The notes under the pieces were generated by a model that made no database searches, was not told the origin of the DNA, and was given only the letters and a program-made list of their open reading frames with translations. From assembly GCA_937958145.1 (NCBI GenBank), contig CALGOE010000172.1, positions 1-27,432 on the forward strand: DNA of 27,432 nucleotides. Reading direction: 5' to 3'. Each line of letters starts with the position of its first letter. Positions within the stretch are counted from its first letter, which is position 1. Below, piece by piece: positions 14,302 through 21,829 of the stretch. The DNA comes from an uncultured Desulfobacca sp. GTDB lineage: Bacteria > Desulfobacterota > Desulfobaccia > Desulfobaccales > Desulfobaccaceae. A program made the translations under genes and the position numbers.

Positions 14302-15678
14302 ATGTCTTTTGTGCGTTGCCAAACCGAGGTATTGAGACTTATCAGGTGGGCATGGTGCGGAGGCGGCGGCGCCCTGGTGCTGGCCACATTATTTTTTTGC
14401 GCCCTCCCCTCCCCTGCTGTGAGCCAGAGCCAAGGGAGCGGTCAAAAACTGACCTTCGACGAAGCCATTGCCACGGCCCTGGCCAATCATCCGGCCATCC
14501 AGGAGTTCAAATCCCGCTCCCAGGCCGCCCGGGCCCAGATCGGCGTCAGCCGGGCCAACCTCCTGCCCAAGGTGACCCATACCTCTTCCTATTATTACGG
14601 CACCTCGGTGCCCACTTCCAGCCTCGCCGTTCCCTCCGGATTCGGCCAGTTTGCCGGCACGCGGGGCCAGATCAACGATTTTACCGTGCATCAGTTTCAA
14701 GCCAACCAACTCCTCTATGACTTCGGCAAGACCTTGGGGCAGGTCGGTCAGTCCAAGGCCCTCTTTGAGGCCGCCACAATGGACCTGCAGAATGTCCGCC
14801 AACAGGTGGTCTTGGACGCCAAAACCGCCTTTTTCGGCTATCTGGCCGCGGAACGGGCCGTCAAGGTAAGCGAAGAGAACCTCCGGCTGAACGAGGAATT
14901 AGTCAAACAGGCCAAAGGGTTTTACGACGTCGGGGTGCGGGCCCGGATCGACGTCACCACTGCCGAAGCCAACCTCTATACGGCCCAGGCCGACCTGATT
15001 ACCGCCCGCAACAACCTGCAGATTGCCCAGGTCGCCCTTATGACCGCCCTGGGTCTGAAATCCTGGCCCTATGTTGGCCTGAGCTACCAGGTGGACACGC
15101 GGCCCAAAGCGATCAACCTCAACGAGGCCAAGGAAAAGGCCCTAAGCGAGCGCCCGGACCTGGCCCGCAACCGCTTTCAGCAGGAAGCTGACAAACAGGC
15201 CGTGCGAGCGGCCCGGGCCGGCTACTTTCCGACCCTCTATGCCCAGGGGGCGCAGAACACCCAGGGCAAACCCTATGGCGATATGCGGGGCACCTGGTCC
15301 CTGTCCCTGAATGCCTCGGTGCCCATCTTCGAGGGTTTGGCCACCCGCTACAGCGTCCAGCAGGCCAAGGAAAATCTCCGGGCCACCGAAGCCAACGCCG
15401 AAGTCCTGCGTCAGGATATCAATAAACAGGTGGAGCAGAGTTATCTGAACGTCCGGGCTGCGGCCGAGCGCATCCGGGCTGCGGCCAAGGGCCAGGAGGC
15501 GGCCCGGGAAAACTGGGATCTGGCCCGGGGCCGCTACAACGCCGGGGTCGGCTCCATCATCGAAGTCACCGATGCCCAGGTCAAGTATTTCAATGCCGAA
15601 TTGACCTATATCCGCGCCGTCTACGACCTCAAGGTGGCCGAAGCCCAACTGGAAAAGGCCATGGGTGTGCCTTACTAA
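14302..15678 (+). CDS. TolC-family outer membrane efflux channel
   Basis: 458 residues, typical of TolC-like proteins. A basic N-terminus and hydrophobic stretch (GGGGALVLATLFFCALPSPAVS) form the signal peptide. Two tandem OEP repeats (PF02321) follow. The first begins LTFDEAIATALANHPAIQEFK and the second INLNEAKEKALSERPDL, each with long coiled-coil helices and a barrel segment (YYYGTSVPTSSLAV, then WSLSLNASVPIFEG). The internal repeat YNAGVGSIIEVTDAQV is a family hallmark. The ATG at 14302 is chosen because AAGAGGA sits just upstream and the signal peptide follows; an in-frame ATG at 14179 would add an unrelated basic leader. It is divergent from the MacA/MacB-like operon and is its probable outer-membrane component. 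Confidence 0.93.
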   Translation: MSFVRCQTEVLRLIRWAWCGGGGALVLATLFFCALPSPAVSQSQGSGQKLTFDEAIATALANHPAIQEFKSRSQAARAQIGVSRANLLPKVTHTSSYYYGTSVPTSSLAVPSGFGQFAGTRGQINDFTVHQFQANQLLYDFGKTLGQVGQSKALFEAATMDLQNVRQQVVLDAKTAFFGYLAAERAVKVSEENLRLNEELVKQAKGFYDVGVRARIDVTTAEANLYTAQADLITARNNLQIAQVALMTALGLKSWPYVGLSYQVDTRPKAINLNEAKEKALSERPDLARNRFQQEADKQAVRAARAGYFPTLYAQGAQNTQGKPYGDMRGTWSLSLNASVPIFEGLATRYSVQQAKENLRATEANAEVLRQDINKQVEQSYLNVRAAAERIRAAAKGQEAARENWDLARGRYNAGVGSIIEVTDAQVKYFNAELTYIRAVYDLKVAEAQLEKAMGVPY

Positions 15679-15722
15679 AGGTGCAGTGATAACCGCACCC
15701 GGAGCTACCCTACGTCTCCCCG

Positions 15723-16343
15723 TTACCACACCCCTGCTGCCTGGAGCTGTTGCACCAGGCCCGGCGGGTCGATAAACTGCCAGGCTTGCAGGCCCTGCTC
15801 CTGGGCGGCCTGCACAAAGGGGAGTTTATCATCAATAAAGAGAATCTGGGCTGGCGCCGTCTGGGCCTCCTGGATGAGGTGCCGGTAAATCTGCGGCTCC
15901 GGTTTGCGGCTGCCCACCTCATAAGACAGGATGAAGCGGGTGAACCGGGCCAGCAGCGGGTATTGCGCCCGGATATATTGAAAATGCAGGGCGTTGGTGT
16001 TGGAAAGCAGAAACAGGGGGTAGCGCCCGGCCAGATGGGCCACCACCGGCCCCATCTCCGGCATGGGGCTGAAGATGCTGTTCCACCACTGTTGGAATTG
16101 CGCAAAGCTTAGAGACACCGGGAATCTGGCCAGGATGTGGGCGAAAAATTCCTGAGAAGAAATTCTGCCCGTGTCATAGGCGGGTTCCAGGTCGCTGTCA
16201 AAAACCGCCGCAAAGACCGCCTCGGGGGTGGTCCCGGCCAGGGCGGCCAGCCGGCGGCAGAATTCCAGATGGTCAACCTTGACCAAAACATTCCCTAAAT
16301 CAAAAGTAACGACGGCGATGGTGTCGGTTGGCCGCGGGGGCAT
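15723..16343 (-). CDS. HAD-IA family hydrolase (YihX-like phosphatase)
   Basis: 206 residues, cytoplasmic. Motif I is FDLGNVLVKVD, with the nucleophile Asp; Gly replaces the usual second Asp, as in the YihX/epoxide-hydrolase-like HAD subgroup. Motif II is LLSNTN, motif III is GSRKPEPQIY with Lys, and motif IV is ILFIDDKLPFVQAA. A helical cap lies between motifs I and II. The E. coli relative YihX acts on glucose-1-phosphate, but the substrate here cannot be read from sequence. The ATG at 16343 has GGGAGGGAG just upstream and is preferred over a longer frame from 16370. It converges on the TolC-like gene and diverges from the gene at 16462. Confidence 0.88.
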   Translation of the reverse strand: MPPRPTDTIAVVTFDLGNVLVKVDHLEFCRRLAALAGTTPEAVFAAVFDSDLEPAYDTGRISSQEFFAHILARFPVSLSFAQFQQWWNSIFSPMPEMGPVVAHLAGRYPLFLLSNTNALHFQYIRAQYPLLARFTRFILSYEVGSRKPEPQIYRHLIQEAQTAPAQILFIDDKLPFVQAAQEQGLQAWQFIDPPGLVQQLQAAGVW

Positions 16344-16461
16344 ACTTTCTCCCTCCCAAACTCTTGACAATTACGAGAAAATAGCGCAGTCTATAGAATC
16401 ATACGATTTTTATCGTCATCTTGCTCGCTTTTTTGCCTGGGCCGACAAGCAAGGAGAGGAT

Positions 16462-16881
16462 ATGGCCAGAAGCACCGGTTGGACGTTTCTCTGGGCCCTG
16501 GTGCTGGGGATCATTGCCGCCAGCATCTTTTTACTCTACGGTCCTTATCTGGAGAGGGAGATCAACCGCCGGGTGGCCGCAGCCTTGGAAAAAAAGGAAT
16601 TTACCCTGCAGGTGGCCAAGGGCGGCGATCATCTGATGACCGGGGCGCCGGGGCGGGCCACCGGGGAGCGTTACGCCCTGGTCTCCGAAGGCGGCAAGAC
16701 CTTTCTGGCCGATCTCCATACCGGTCGGGTCTGGCGTTATTTTCATTACGGCAAGGCCGAAGGCTGGTCCAAGGATGTGGAAGGCTTTGCCCCCCTCCCC
16801 TTTTTTCAAGGCAACAAAAAATTTTTTACGGCTGGGGAAGCCGCCGGCGCTCCGGAGGCGCCAGATGCCAAACCCCAATGA
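16462..16881 (+). CDS. Single-TM protein of unknown function, first of a rhodanese/MauE cluster
   Basis: 139 residues. Residues about 5-27 (TGWTFLWALVLGIIAASIFLLYG) form one membrane segment. The remainder contains a beta-hairpin-like unit (GERYALVSEGGKTFLADLHTGRVWRYFHYG) similar in pattern to a single propeller blade. No family is recognised. The ATG at 16462 follows AAGGAGAGGA by one base. A longer frame from 16228 would overlap the divergent HAD gene and adds no signal. TTGACA at 16364 and TATAGAAT at 16392 upstream have a poor spacing of 22 bp. The rhodanese gene starts 12 bases after the stop. Confidence 0.72.
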   Translation: MARSTGWTFLWALVLGIIAASIFLLYGPYLEREINRRVAAALEKKEFTLQVAKGGDHLMTGAPGRATGERYALVSEGGKTFLADLHTGRVWRYFHYGKAEGWSKDVEGFAPLPFFQGNKKFFTAGEAAGAPEAPDAKPQ

Positions 16882-16893
16882 AATCCTGATGCC

Positions 16894-17403
16894 ATGATTT
16901 GGCCAATGATCAAACATGATCTTACCTGGGCGGCCGGCTTGGTGCTGCTCGGGCTGGCCCTGGGGCTGGTGACCCAGTGGGGGGTGATCCAGCACGGTCT
17001 TCAGGGCACCCTGGAGCTACAGATCGCCGCCGTTGAAAAAGAAGAGGCGGCCCGCCGTCTGGCCGCGATCCGCACCTATACCCTGGACCAGGCCCTGGCC
17101 CGGCATCAAGAAGGACGGACCCTGTTCATTGATGCCCGGGAACCGGATGAATTCCGGGAGCTGCACATTGAGCGGGCCTTGAATATCCCGGCCTCGCAGA
17201 TCTCCGCCAAATTCGTGGCTGCGGCCCTCGCCGGTGTTGCCCTGGACCATCCCATTGTCGTCTATTGTGGCTCGGTGGACTGCCACGCCAGTCTGCGGGT
17301 GGCGGAATTTTTACAAAAACTTGGCTACACTCAGGTAGGAGTCTATGAGGGTGGTTTCCGCGCCTGGGATGAAGCAGGGTATCCCGTTGACATCGTCCGC
17401 TAA
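16894..17403 (+). CDS. Membrane-anchored rhodanese-like domain protein
   Basis: 169 residues. An N-terminal TM helix (about residues 11-31) anchors a single rhodanese domain (about 60-166), probably on the periplasmic side. Rhodanese features are LFIDAREPDEFRELHIERALNIP and the active-site loop VVYCGSVDCHAS, with the sulfur-accepting position at Cys125 and a second Cys at 130. The C-terminal VYEGGFRAWDEAGYPV is typical. The role would be sulfane-sulfur transfer or thiol-redox chemistry. The next gene overlaps its last 59 bases, so the two are translationally linked, suggesting joint function with the MauE/DoxX-like protein. The ribosome site is weak, and an ATG four codons downstream is possible. 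Confidence 0.87.
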   Translation: MIWPMIKHDLTWAAGLVLLGLALGLVTQWGVIQHGLQGTLELQIAAVEKEEAARRLAAIRTYTLDQALARHQEGRTLFIDAREPDEFRELHIERALNIPASQISAKFVAAALAGVALDHPIVVYCGSVDCHASLRVAEFLQKLGYTQVGVYEGGFRAWDEAGYPVDIVR

Positions 17404-17821
17404 ACGTTGGCTGCTGCTTGCCATCCGCCTGCTTTTGGGCGGCGTTTTCTTATATGCCAGCCTGGATAAGATATTAAAGCCTTACCATTTTGCTGCGGCT
17501 GTGCAAGCCTATCAACTGCTGCCCCCATCTCTGTTGGGCATGGCCACGGTTTTCATCCCCTGGCTGGAGGCTGTTGCCGCGACTGCTCTTATCATCGGTT
17601 TTCGGCCTCGGAGTGCCGTAGTGGTCCTCAGCGTCCTGATGGTCGTCTTCATGATCGCCATTGCCGTCACCATGGCCCGGGGGCTCGACATCGACTGTGG
17701 CTGCGGCCTCCTCGTGGAACGACCTGTGGGCTGGTTGGCCCTGTTGGAAGACGGCCTTCTGCTCCTGCTCCTGGTCGGCCTTTATACAGCCCTCCTGCCT
17801 CAACGCTCGCCGGTCTCATAG
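17345..17821 (+). CDS. MauE/DoxX-family membrane protein
   Basis: 158 residues with four predicted TM helices. The sequence LLLGGVFLYASLDKILKPYHFA is diagnostic of the MauE/DoxX-type group. A DCGCG motif (C118, C120) sits in the loop after the third helix, as in MauE proteins, which are linked to disulfide or electron transfer in the periplasm. AGGAG lies three bases before the ATG at 17345, but the start could be the ATG at 17369. Overlap with the rhodanese gene supports a shared thiol-sulfur role. Exact activity is unknown. Confidence 0.8.
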   Translation: MRVVSAPGMKQGIPLTSSAKRWLLLAIRLLLGGVFLYASLDKILKPYHFAAAVQAYQLLPPSLLGMATVFIPWLEAVAATALIIGFRPRSAVVVLSVLMVVFMIAIAVTMARGLDIDCGCGLLVERPVGWLALLEDGLLLLLLVGLYTALLPQRSPVS

Positions 17822-17933
17822 TCTTCCCGGACCTGCAGACCTGGAACCGCGCCACACCAGTCACCAGGTCCCTTTGGCCCCCGGGCGGCACCGGTCAACC
17901 ACCGGCAAAAGGTCTGTCAGGACCGAAAGTGCT

Positions 17934-17961
17934 TTGCAAGCTGCCGTCGGCAGGCTACAAT
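17934..17961 (+). promoter_or_regulatory. Candidate sigma70-type promoter
   Basis: TTGCAA at 17934-17939, a 16-bp spacer and TACAAT at 17956-17961, about 70 bp before the ATG at 18033. It would drive the four-TM protein gene. Confidence 0.45.
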
Positions 17962-18032
17962 AAAGGGCAGAGCACGAATGTCTGGCACCGCCAGTTTGAG
18001 TCGGGGGTAAAACAAGCCGATAAGGAAGAACC

Positions 18033-18731
18033 ATGAGCCGCTTTTTCAGTCTCCACGATCCTGGAGAGAAAAAATATATCTTCAACAGCTTTTTGGTCTT
18101 CGTTGTTCTGATGGAGCTCATCATCCTGGGCGCCACCATCATCTGGCAGATCGACGAGGGCTGGTTCGGCGGGGAGGTCAGGGTTGTCCCCTTCCCCTGG
18201 AAAGAATATCTGGTCGTTGCCTTCCTGGCCCCCATCGTCATGGTCTTTCTCTTCGGGATTATCATTCGGGGGTTTGATCTGCTCAACAATACCGAAGCCG
18301 AAGGAGACAATGGGACGGTCAAATCCCTGCGCCGGATGCAACACCGTTTTTCTCTGATTACGTATCTCCTGGGCCTGGCAGTGGTCCTGGCCTTTTTCTA
18401 TGGCTTAGTGTATCCGGAAAAAGTCCTGAGGTATTTAAAAGCCCTGTTTTCTGTCCTGGGGTTGTGGGGGACCTACCTGATTATCGGCATCGTCGCCCTG
18501 AGTATGCTCTACTTCCCCATCAGCCTCATCCTGCGCTACCGTTTGGCCAAACAGGCCATGGAATATCAATATCTCCTGCTTCTGGCCGAACGCCACGGCG
18601 TTGTCGTGGACCGCAAAACCGGCCGCCTGGTTGCCGACCCAACAAGAACCAGGAAAGCGCCCTCAGGAAAATTGGCACCTTCAGACGCCCCGCGCCCGCG
18701 TCTGGACATGGACCAGGCCGACGCCTCGTAG
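18033..18731 (+). CDS. Four-TM membrane protein of unknown function
   Basis: 232 residues with four hydrophobic segments: about 17-38, 58-79, 106-126 and 139-166. A charged C-terminal tail of about 60 residues (RLAKQAMEYQYLLLLAERHGVVVDRK onward) ends in a proline- and charge-rich stretch. The third and fourth helices follow a basic loop (KSLRRMQHR). No recognised family. AAGGAAGAA precedes the ATG. It appears to be monocistronic, with its own promoter candidate upstream and a hairpin downstream. Confidence 0.72.
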   Translation: MSRFFSLHDPGEKKYIFNSFLVFVVLMELIILGATIIWQIDEGWFGGEVRVVPFPWKEYLVVAFLAPIVMVFLFGIIIRGFDLLNNTEAEGDNGTVKSLRRMQHRFSLITYLLGLAVVLAFFYGLVYPEKVLRYLKALFSVLGLWGTYLIIGIVALSMLYFPISLILRYRLAKQAMEYQYLLLLAERHGVVVDRKTGRLVADPTRTRKAPSGKLAPSDAPRPRLDMDQADAS

Positions 18732-18795
18732 ACCCTTGGCATGGGCAGCAGCATCCCGTTCGGTGAGCGCCAGGAGAGGTTGCCGACCGCAACAA

Positions 18796-18820
18796 AAAGC
18801 CCCCGCCAGGCGGGGGCTTT
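18796..18820. terminator. Bidirectional intrinsic terminator between convergent genes
   Basis: AAAGCCCCCGCC at 18796-18807 is perfectly complementary to GGCGGGGGCTTT at 18809-18820. The T-run is longer on the minus strand (TTTTTGTT), so it best serves the FeeM-like gene ending at 18848. It may also end the plus-strand transcript. Confidence 0.88.
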
Positions 18821-18847
18821 GCCGTCGGTAACAACGGCCGGGCCGGT

Positions 18848-19492
18848 TCAGGCGGCCAGTTTTTGGTCCAGGGCGCCCCGAATACCTTCGGTTAGGGTCC
18901 AATACAGGCGGTTTTTCTTTTCGCGCAGGCGCTGGTAGGCTTTGAGGATATCCAGGGTCAGGATGATGCGGGTCAGGCTGCAGTTTAATTCCCCGTGGAG
19001 GTGGCTGCCGATAATCTCAAACCCGAGGATGCGGGTATGAAATTGCAGGGGGGAGTGGGGTTCGCCCTGAAATACGTCGGTGATGAAGTGGGTGTAATTG
19101 CGCCCCACCACCTCCTGGACCGCGATGCCCATGAGACGGATGGCCACCAACATGTTTTTCCGGTATTCAGGCCGGATCATGAAGCGGCCGATCTCCACAA
19201 AACGGCCCTGCTGGGCCATTTTCTTTAAGTCCACATCCTGATGCAGGGATACCTGAAACTCGGCCGGCAGTTCCAACGGCGGATCATAGAATAATCGCAA
19301 CACGCCGGCCGGCTGGCCATTGACGGTGGCCAGGAACCACGAATACGGCCCCTCTGGATCGATGTGCACCGGGATTTCGCTGTCCGTGGCCTGAATCCAA
19401 TTTTTCTCCCGACGATACACGTCCTCAATCACGCGCAGGGCCTGGCTGCGGGCCAGGCCATCAAGCACCTTGCTGGTTTGAATCTTGCCCAT
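18848..19492 (-). CDS. GNAT-fold N-acyltransferase, FeeM / acyl-homoserine-lactone-synthase-like
   Basis: 214 residues. The pattern SWFLATVNGQPAGVLRLFYD, then EIGRFMIRPEYRKNMLVAIRLMGIAVQ, then THFITDVFQGEPHSPLQFHTRILGFEIIG follows the FeeM/N-acyl amino acid synthase branch of the GNAT superfamily. Members transfer an acyl chain, usually from acyl-ACP, to an amino group. The amino acceptor here is unknown. The preceding gene is a PlsC-type acyltransferase, as in ornithine-lipid OlsB/OlsA pairs. Starts at 19498 and 19492 are both in frame; 19492 is favoured by its spacing from GGGGGAGGGA. Both overlap the end of the acyltransferase gene. A strong terminator lies just downstream. Confidence 0.8.
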   Translation of the reverse strand: MGKIQTSKVLDGLARSQALRVIEDVYRREKNWIQATDSEIPVHIDPEGPYSWFLATVNGQPAGVLRLFYDPPLELPAEFQVSLHQDVDLKKMAQQGRFVEIGRFMIRPEYRKNMLVAIRLMGIAVQEVVGRNYTHFITDVFQGEPHSPLQFHTRILGFEIIGSHLHGELNCSLTRIILTLDILKAYQRLREKKNRLYWTLTEGIRGALDQKLAA

Positions 19493-20327
19493 CTTCATTC
19501 CCTCCCCCGAGTGTATGAGAAGCCAACAATGTCCTCAGCGCCGAATCGTCAGATTGGCGGTACGGATAGAACTTGCCGGATAACCGGGCCAACTCCTGCA
19601 TAATGGCATGGGTGATGCGATGGCCGAGGTAACGCCGCCGCTTCTCTCTTTCGCCCGCAGACAGCGCCGTATCCGCCTGGATCCGACGCCAGGCGCTCAT
19701 TTCTGCAGAAAAATGCAAGGGGGCGCCGAAGCGAAAGATGATCCGACCAACGGCCGGGATGCGGTGGCGCTGCTGGCGGCGTGGAAAATCAATGCCAACG
19801 GGGATTACCGGGACCGCCGCCTGCAGGGCCAGCTCGCCAACCCCCCGCCGGCCCCGTTTGAGGATCAGCGGATGATGATTGCGGCTCCCTTCCGGGAAAA
19901 TCCCCAGGCTGTACCCTTGCTGTAACCGCTGCAGGCACTGCTGAAGAGGATTTTGCCTTCCCGGCGGCTTGCGGCGGTTCAGGAAACCCCATCGGGCCGG
20001 TTTGCTGTAAACATAGACCGGTCGGACGCTCTGCAGGAGCCAACCGATGACCGGCAGGCAGCCAAACATCCAGTCCACCACGAAACACAGACGGCGCTGC
20101 CGGCAACGATGCAGCAGATAGCTGCTCAAAACGATGGTTTCGTAATAATTATTATGATTGTAGGCAAAGATAACCGGGTGCGGCAGCTTCCTGAGGTCGG
20201 TGGCTTCCTCCACCCTGATGAGACCTCGCAAACAGCAGTAGAATATGGCGGCCAGAAAGCGGTAAACAAAAGGATAAGGGTCAGGAGACGGTTGGTTAAC
20301 GAGAAGCGCCTGTCGGATTCTGTCCAT
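19461..20327 (-). CDS. PlsC-type lysophospholipid/acyl-glycerol-phosphate acyltransferase
   Basis: 288 residues from the ATG at 20327, which is preceded by GGGGGGAGAG. Block I is AYNHNNYYE, the HX4D position reading His58-X4-Glu63. Block III is GIFPEGSRN (142-150). Block IV lies near AAVPVIPVGIDFP (about 174-186). A hydrophobic N-terminal segment (FVYRFLAAIFYCCLRGL) suggests membrane association. Known relatives acylate lysophosphatidate or, as OlsA, lyso-ornithine lipid. Coupling to the FeeM-like gene, with about 32 bases of overlap, points to an acylated amino-acid lipid, which is inference. A GTG start at 20360 is less likely. Confidence 0.85.
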   Translation of the reverse strand: MDRIRQALLVNQPSPDPYPFVYRFLAAIFYCCLRGLIRVEEATDLRKLPHPVIFAYNHNNYYETIVLSSYLLHRCRQRRLCFVVDWMFGCLPVIGWLLQSVRPVYVYSKPARWGFLNRRKPPGRQNPLQQCLQRLQQGYSLGIFPEGSRNHHPLILKRGRRGVGELALQAAVPVIPVGIDFPRRQQRHRIPAVGRIIFRFGAPLHFSAEMSAWRRIQADTALSAGEREKRRRYLGHRITHAIMQELARLSGKFYPYRQSDDSALRTLLASHTLGGGNEDGQDSNQQGA

Positions 20328-20364
20328 TCTCTCCCCCCTATTAAAGAGAGAACGTATCACCGGC

Positions 20365-20379
20365 TTATTTGCATTCCAT
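20365..20379 (-). other. Possible four-codon leader micro-ORF upstream of the acyltransferase gene
   Basis: On the minus strand, AAGGAG (20385-20390) is followed after 5 bases by ATG GAA TGC AAA TAA (20379 down to 20365), coding M-E-C-K. It has a better ribosome site than many genes here and sits 37 bases before the acyltransferase ATG. It may be a leader peptide, a vestigial start or chance. Confidence 0.3.
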
Positions 20380-20750
20380 GATAACTCCTTATAATTTTAG
20401 TTTAAAATTCGTTATAAATCTGGTAGCCAGGCAGTAGACCGGGAGAAAACCTAACAACTCTCCTCGCTAACCCTGAAGGCAGTTGCCATCAGGAATCGCC
20501 TCCCCGGTGTCATCCTGCGCTGCCGCCGGACCACTTTTTTCCTCAAGGGGAAAATGGGAAATTTTTTGGCAAACGGCTGCGTCTCTGGTAGCATACAAGA
20601 AAGGATACGTATAATTGGTTTCCATCCGGGTAACAGTTCACTCTTTTGAGGAATGACCAAAACTGCATCCCGGCTTCTCCCTCTATCCGCCCGTAAAGGG
20701 GGGATTAGTTCCCTCCCCGTCCATGGGCAGGGTTAGGGACAATGCTGCTG

Positions 20751-20829
20751 AATTAAAATTGGTGGAACAGGCTTTCAGCCTGTTCATTGGCGCACAGGCT
20801 GGAAAGCCTGTGCCACCATTAATTTTTGT
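20751..20829. repeat. Long palindromic intergenic element, probable dispersed repeat
   Basis: The core left arm at 20761-20783 (GGTGGAACAGGCTTTCAGCC...) and right arm at 20793-20817 (...GGAAAGCCTGTGCCACC) are near-perfect complements around 9 bases. AT-rich flanks (AAAATT and AATTTT) extend the pairing. The form is that of REP/MITE-like palindromes seen in intergenic DNA. No terminal duplication or coding capacity is seen. Confidence 0.6.
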
Positions 20830-20882
20830 TTTGATTTAAACAGAGCGTCAGCCCTTTGTCATTGGGAAACGGTGAGATTATT

Positions 20883-21053
20883 ATGGCTATTGCGCAAGAA
20901 GTTCTGGATATCCTGGTCTGCCCGCAATGTCGGCAGAAAGTTCACCTCAATGAGGCCGGCGACGGGCTCGTCTGCACCCAGTGCCGGGTTGTGTATCCCA
21001 TTAAAGATGATATTCCCCGGATGCTGCCGCAGCAGGCGAAAAAGCTTCCTTGA
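20883..21053 (+). CDS. Trm112 / YcaR-like small zinc-ribbon protein
   Basis: 56 residues, standard for the family. The two zinc-knuckle pairs are CPQC (13-16) and CTQC (31-34), followed by VVYPIKDDIPRMLP, the family signature. Trm112-like proteins often sit beside LPS genes (ycaR is between lpxK and kdsB in E. coli). In other systems they partner methyltransferases; no methyltransferase is next to it here. The ATG at 20883 is preceded by GGTGAG. It is first in the LPS core operon, and the next gene starts within 6 bases. Confidence 0.9.
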   Translation: MAIAQEVLDILVCPQCRQKVHLNEAGDGLVCTQCRVVYPIKDDIPRMLPQQAKKLP

Positions 21054-21058
21054 CGATT

Positions 21059-21829
21059 ATGCCCGGTCTGGCTGTCACGGTTATTACCCGCAACGAGGAG
21101 AAAAATATCGTCGCCTGCCTGGAATCAGCCCGGTGGGCCGATGAGATTGTGGTCCTGGATTCGGGCAGTTCTGACCGGACGGTGGAGTTGGCCCGGCAAT
21201 TCACCGATCGGGTCTTAACGGTCCCCTGGGAAGGATTCGGCAAGACCAAGAATCGGGCCGTGGCGGAAGCCACCATGCCCTGGATCTTCGTCTTGGATGC
21301 GGATGAGCGCATCACGCCGGAGTTGCGTCAGGAGATCGAGGAGATTGTGCGGGCTGACGGCCCCCTGGACGGTTACCGGGTGCCGCGGCGCAATTTTTTC
21401 TGTGGCCGGTTCATCAAACACCTGGGCTGGTATCCGGATTATTCCATCCGCCTCTTTCGCAGGGACAAGGGCCGGTTTGTGGAACGGGAGGTGCATGAGA
21501 GCGTCCAGGTTCAGGGCCGGGTCGGCACCCTGCGCCACCCCATGCTGCACTATACGTATACCTCGTTGAGTGATTTTGTGCAGCGCCTGGACCGCTATTC
21601 CACCTTGGCGGCCCAGGAATTGCTCAAACAGGGCAAACGGCCGCTCTGGGGGGAACTGGTCTGGCGGCCGTGGTTGACTTTCTTAAAACTGTATATTCTG
21701 CAACGGGGTTTTTTGGCCGGCCGGGATGGCTACCTCCTGGCCTCATTATACAGCACCTATACCCTGGTAAAGTATGCCAAGGCCCGGGAACTGCGGCAGC
21801 AGTCCGGCCAGCAAGGAACAGCAGCATGA
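21059..21829 (+). CDS. Family 2 glycosyltransferase, WaaE/KdtX-like (LPS core)
   Basis: 256 residues. The GT-A fold shows AVTVITRNEEKNIVACLES at the N-terminus, VVLDSGSSDRT for nucleotide-sugar binding, and FVLDADERITPEL with the DxD-like motif. FRRDKGRFVEREVHESVQV is typical of the WaaE beta-1,4-glucosyltransferase group acting on the LPS inner core. A C-terminal amphipathic segment (WLTFLKLYILQRGFLAGRDGYLLA) probably binds the membrane. The start is probably the ATG at 21059. A TTG at 21050 overlapping the previous stop (TTGA) is possible. The stop overlaps the next start as ATGA. Confidence 0.87.
   Translation: MPGLAVTVITRNEEKNIVACLESARWADEIVVLDSGSSDRTVELARQFTDRVLTVPWEGFGKTKNRAVAEATMPWIFVLDADERITPELRQEIEEIVRADGPLDGYRVPRRNFFCGRFIKHLGWYPDYSIRLFRRDKGRFVEREVHESVQVQGRVGTLRHPMLHYTYTSLSDFVQRLDRYSTLAAQELLKQGKRPLWGELVWRPWLTFLKLYILQRGFLAGRDGYLLASLYSTYTLVKYAKARELRQQSGQQGTAA

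Larger units (their letters stand above)
20328..20882. other. 555-base intergenic region with repeats and divergent promoters
   Basis: No credible long gene. Near the acyltransferase it holds a minus-strand four-codon micro-ORF (20365-20379) and an AT-rich block with the dyad AATTTTA-GT-TTAAAATT near 20391-20410. At about 20700-20745 there is an imperfect GC-rich hairpin (CCCTCCCC...GGGTTAGGG), and at 20751-20829 a long palindrome. The promoter of the LPS operon at 20883 must lie in this region or within the repeat, but no clear -35/-10 pair was found. Confidence 0.5.

Noticed and set aside
20451..20660. Short minus-strand open frame in the 20328-20882 gap
   Set aside because: It has no ribosome site and a basic, low-complexity translation, and its position between repeats suggests non-coding DNA.
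21670..21825. Upstream extension of the LpxA-like frame
   Set aside because: It overlaps the WaaE-like gene, and LpxA similarity begins exactly at the ATG at 21826, which has an ATGA overlap and AAGGAA upstream.
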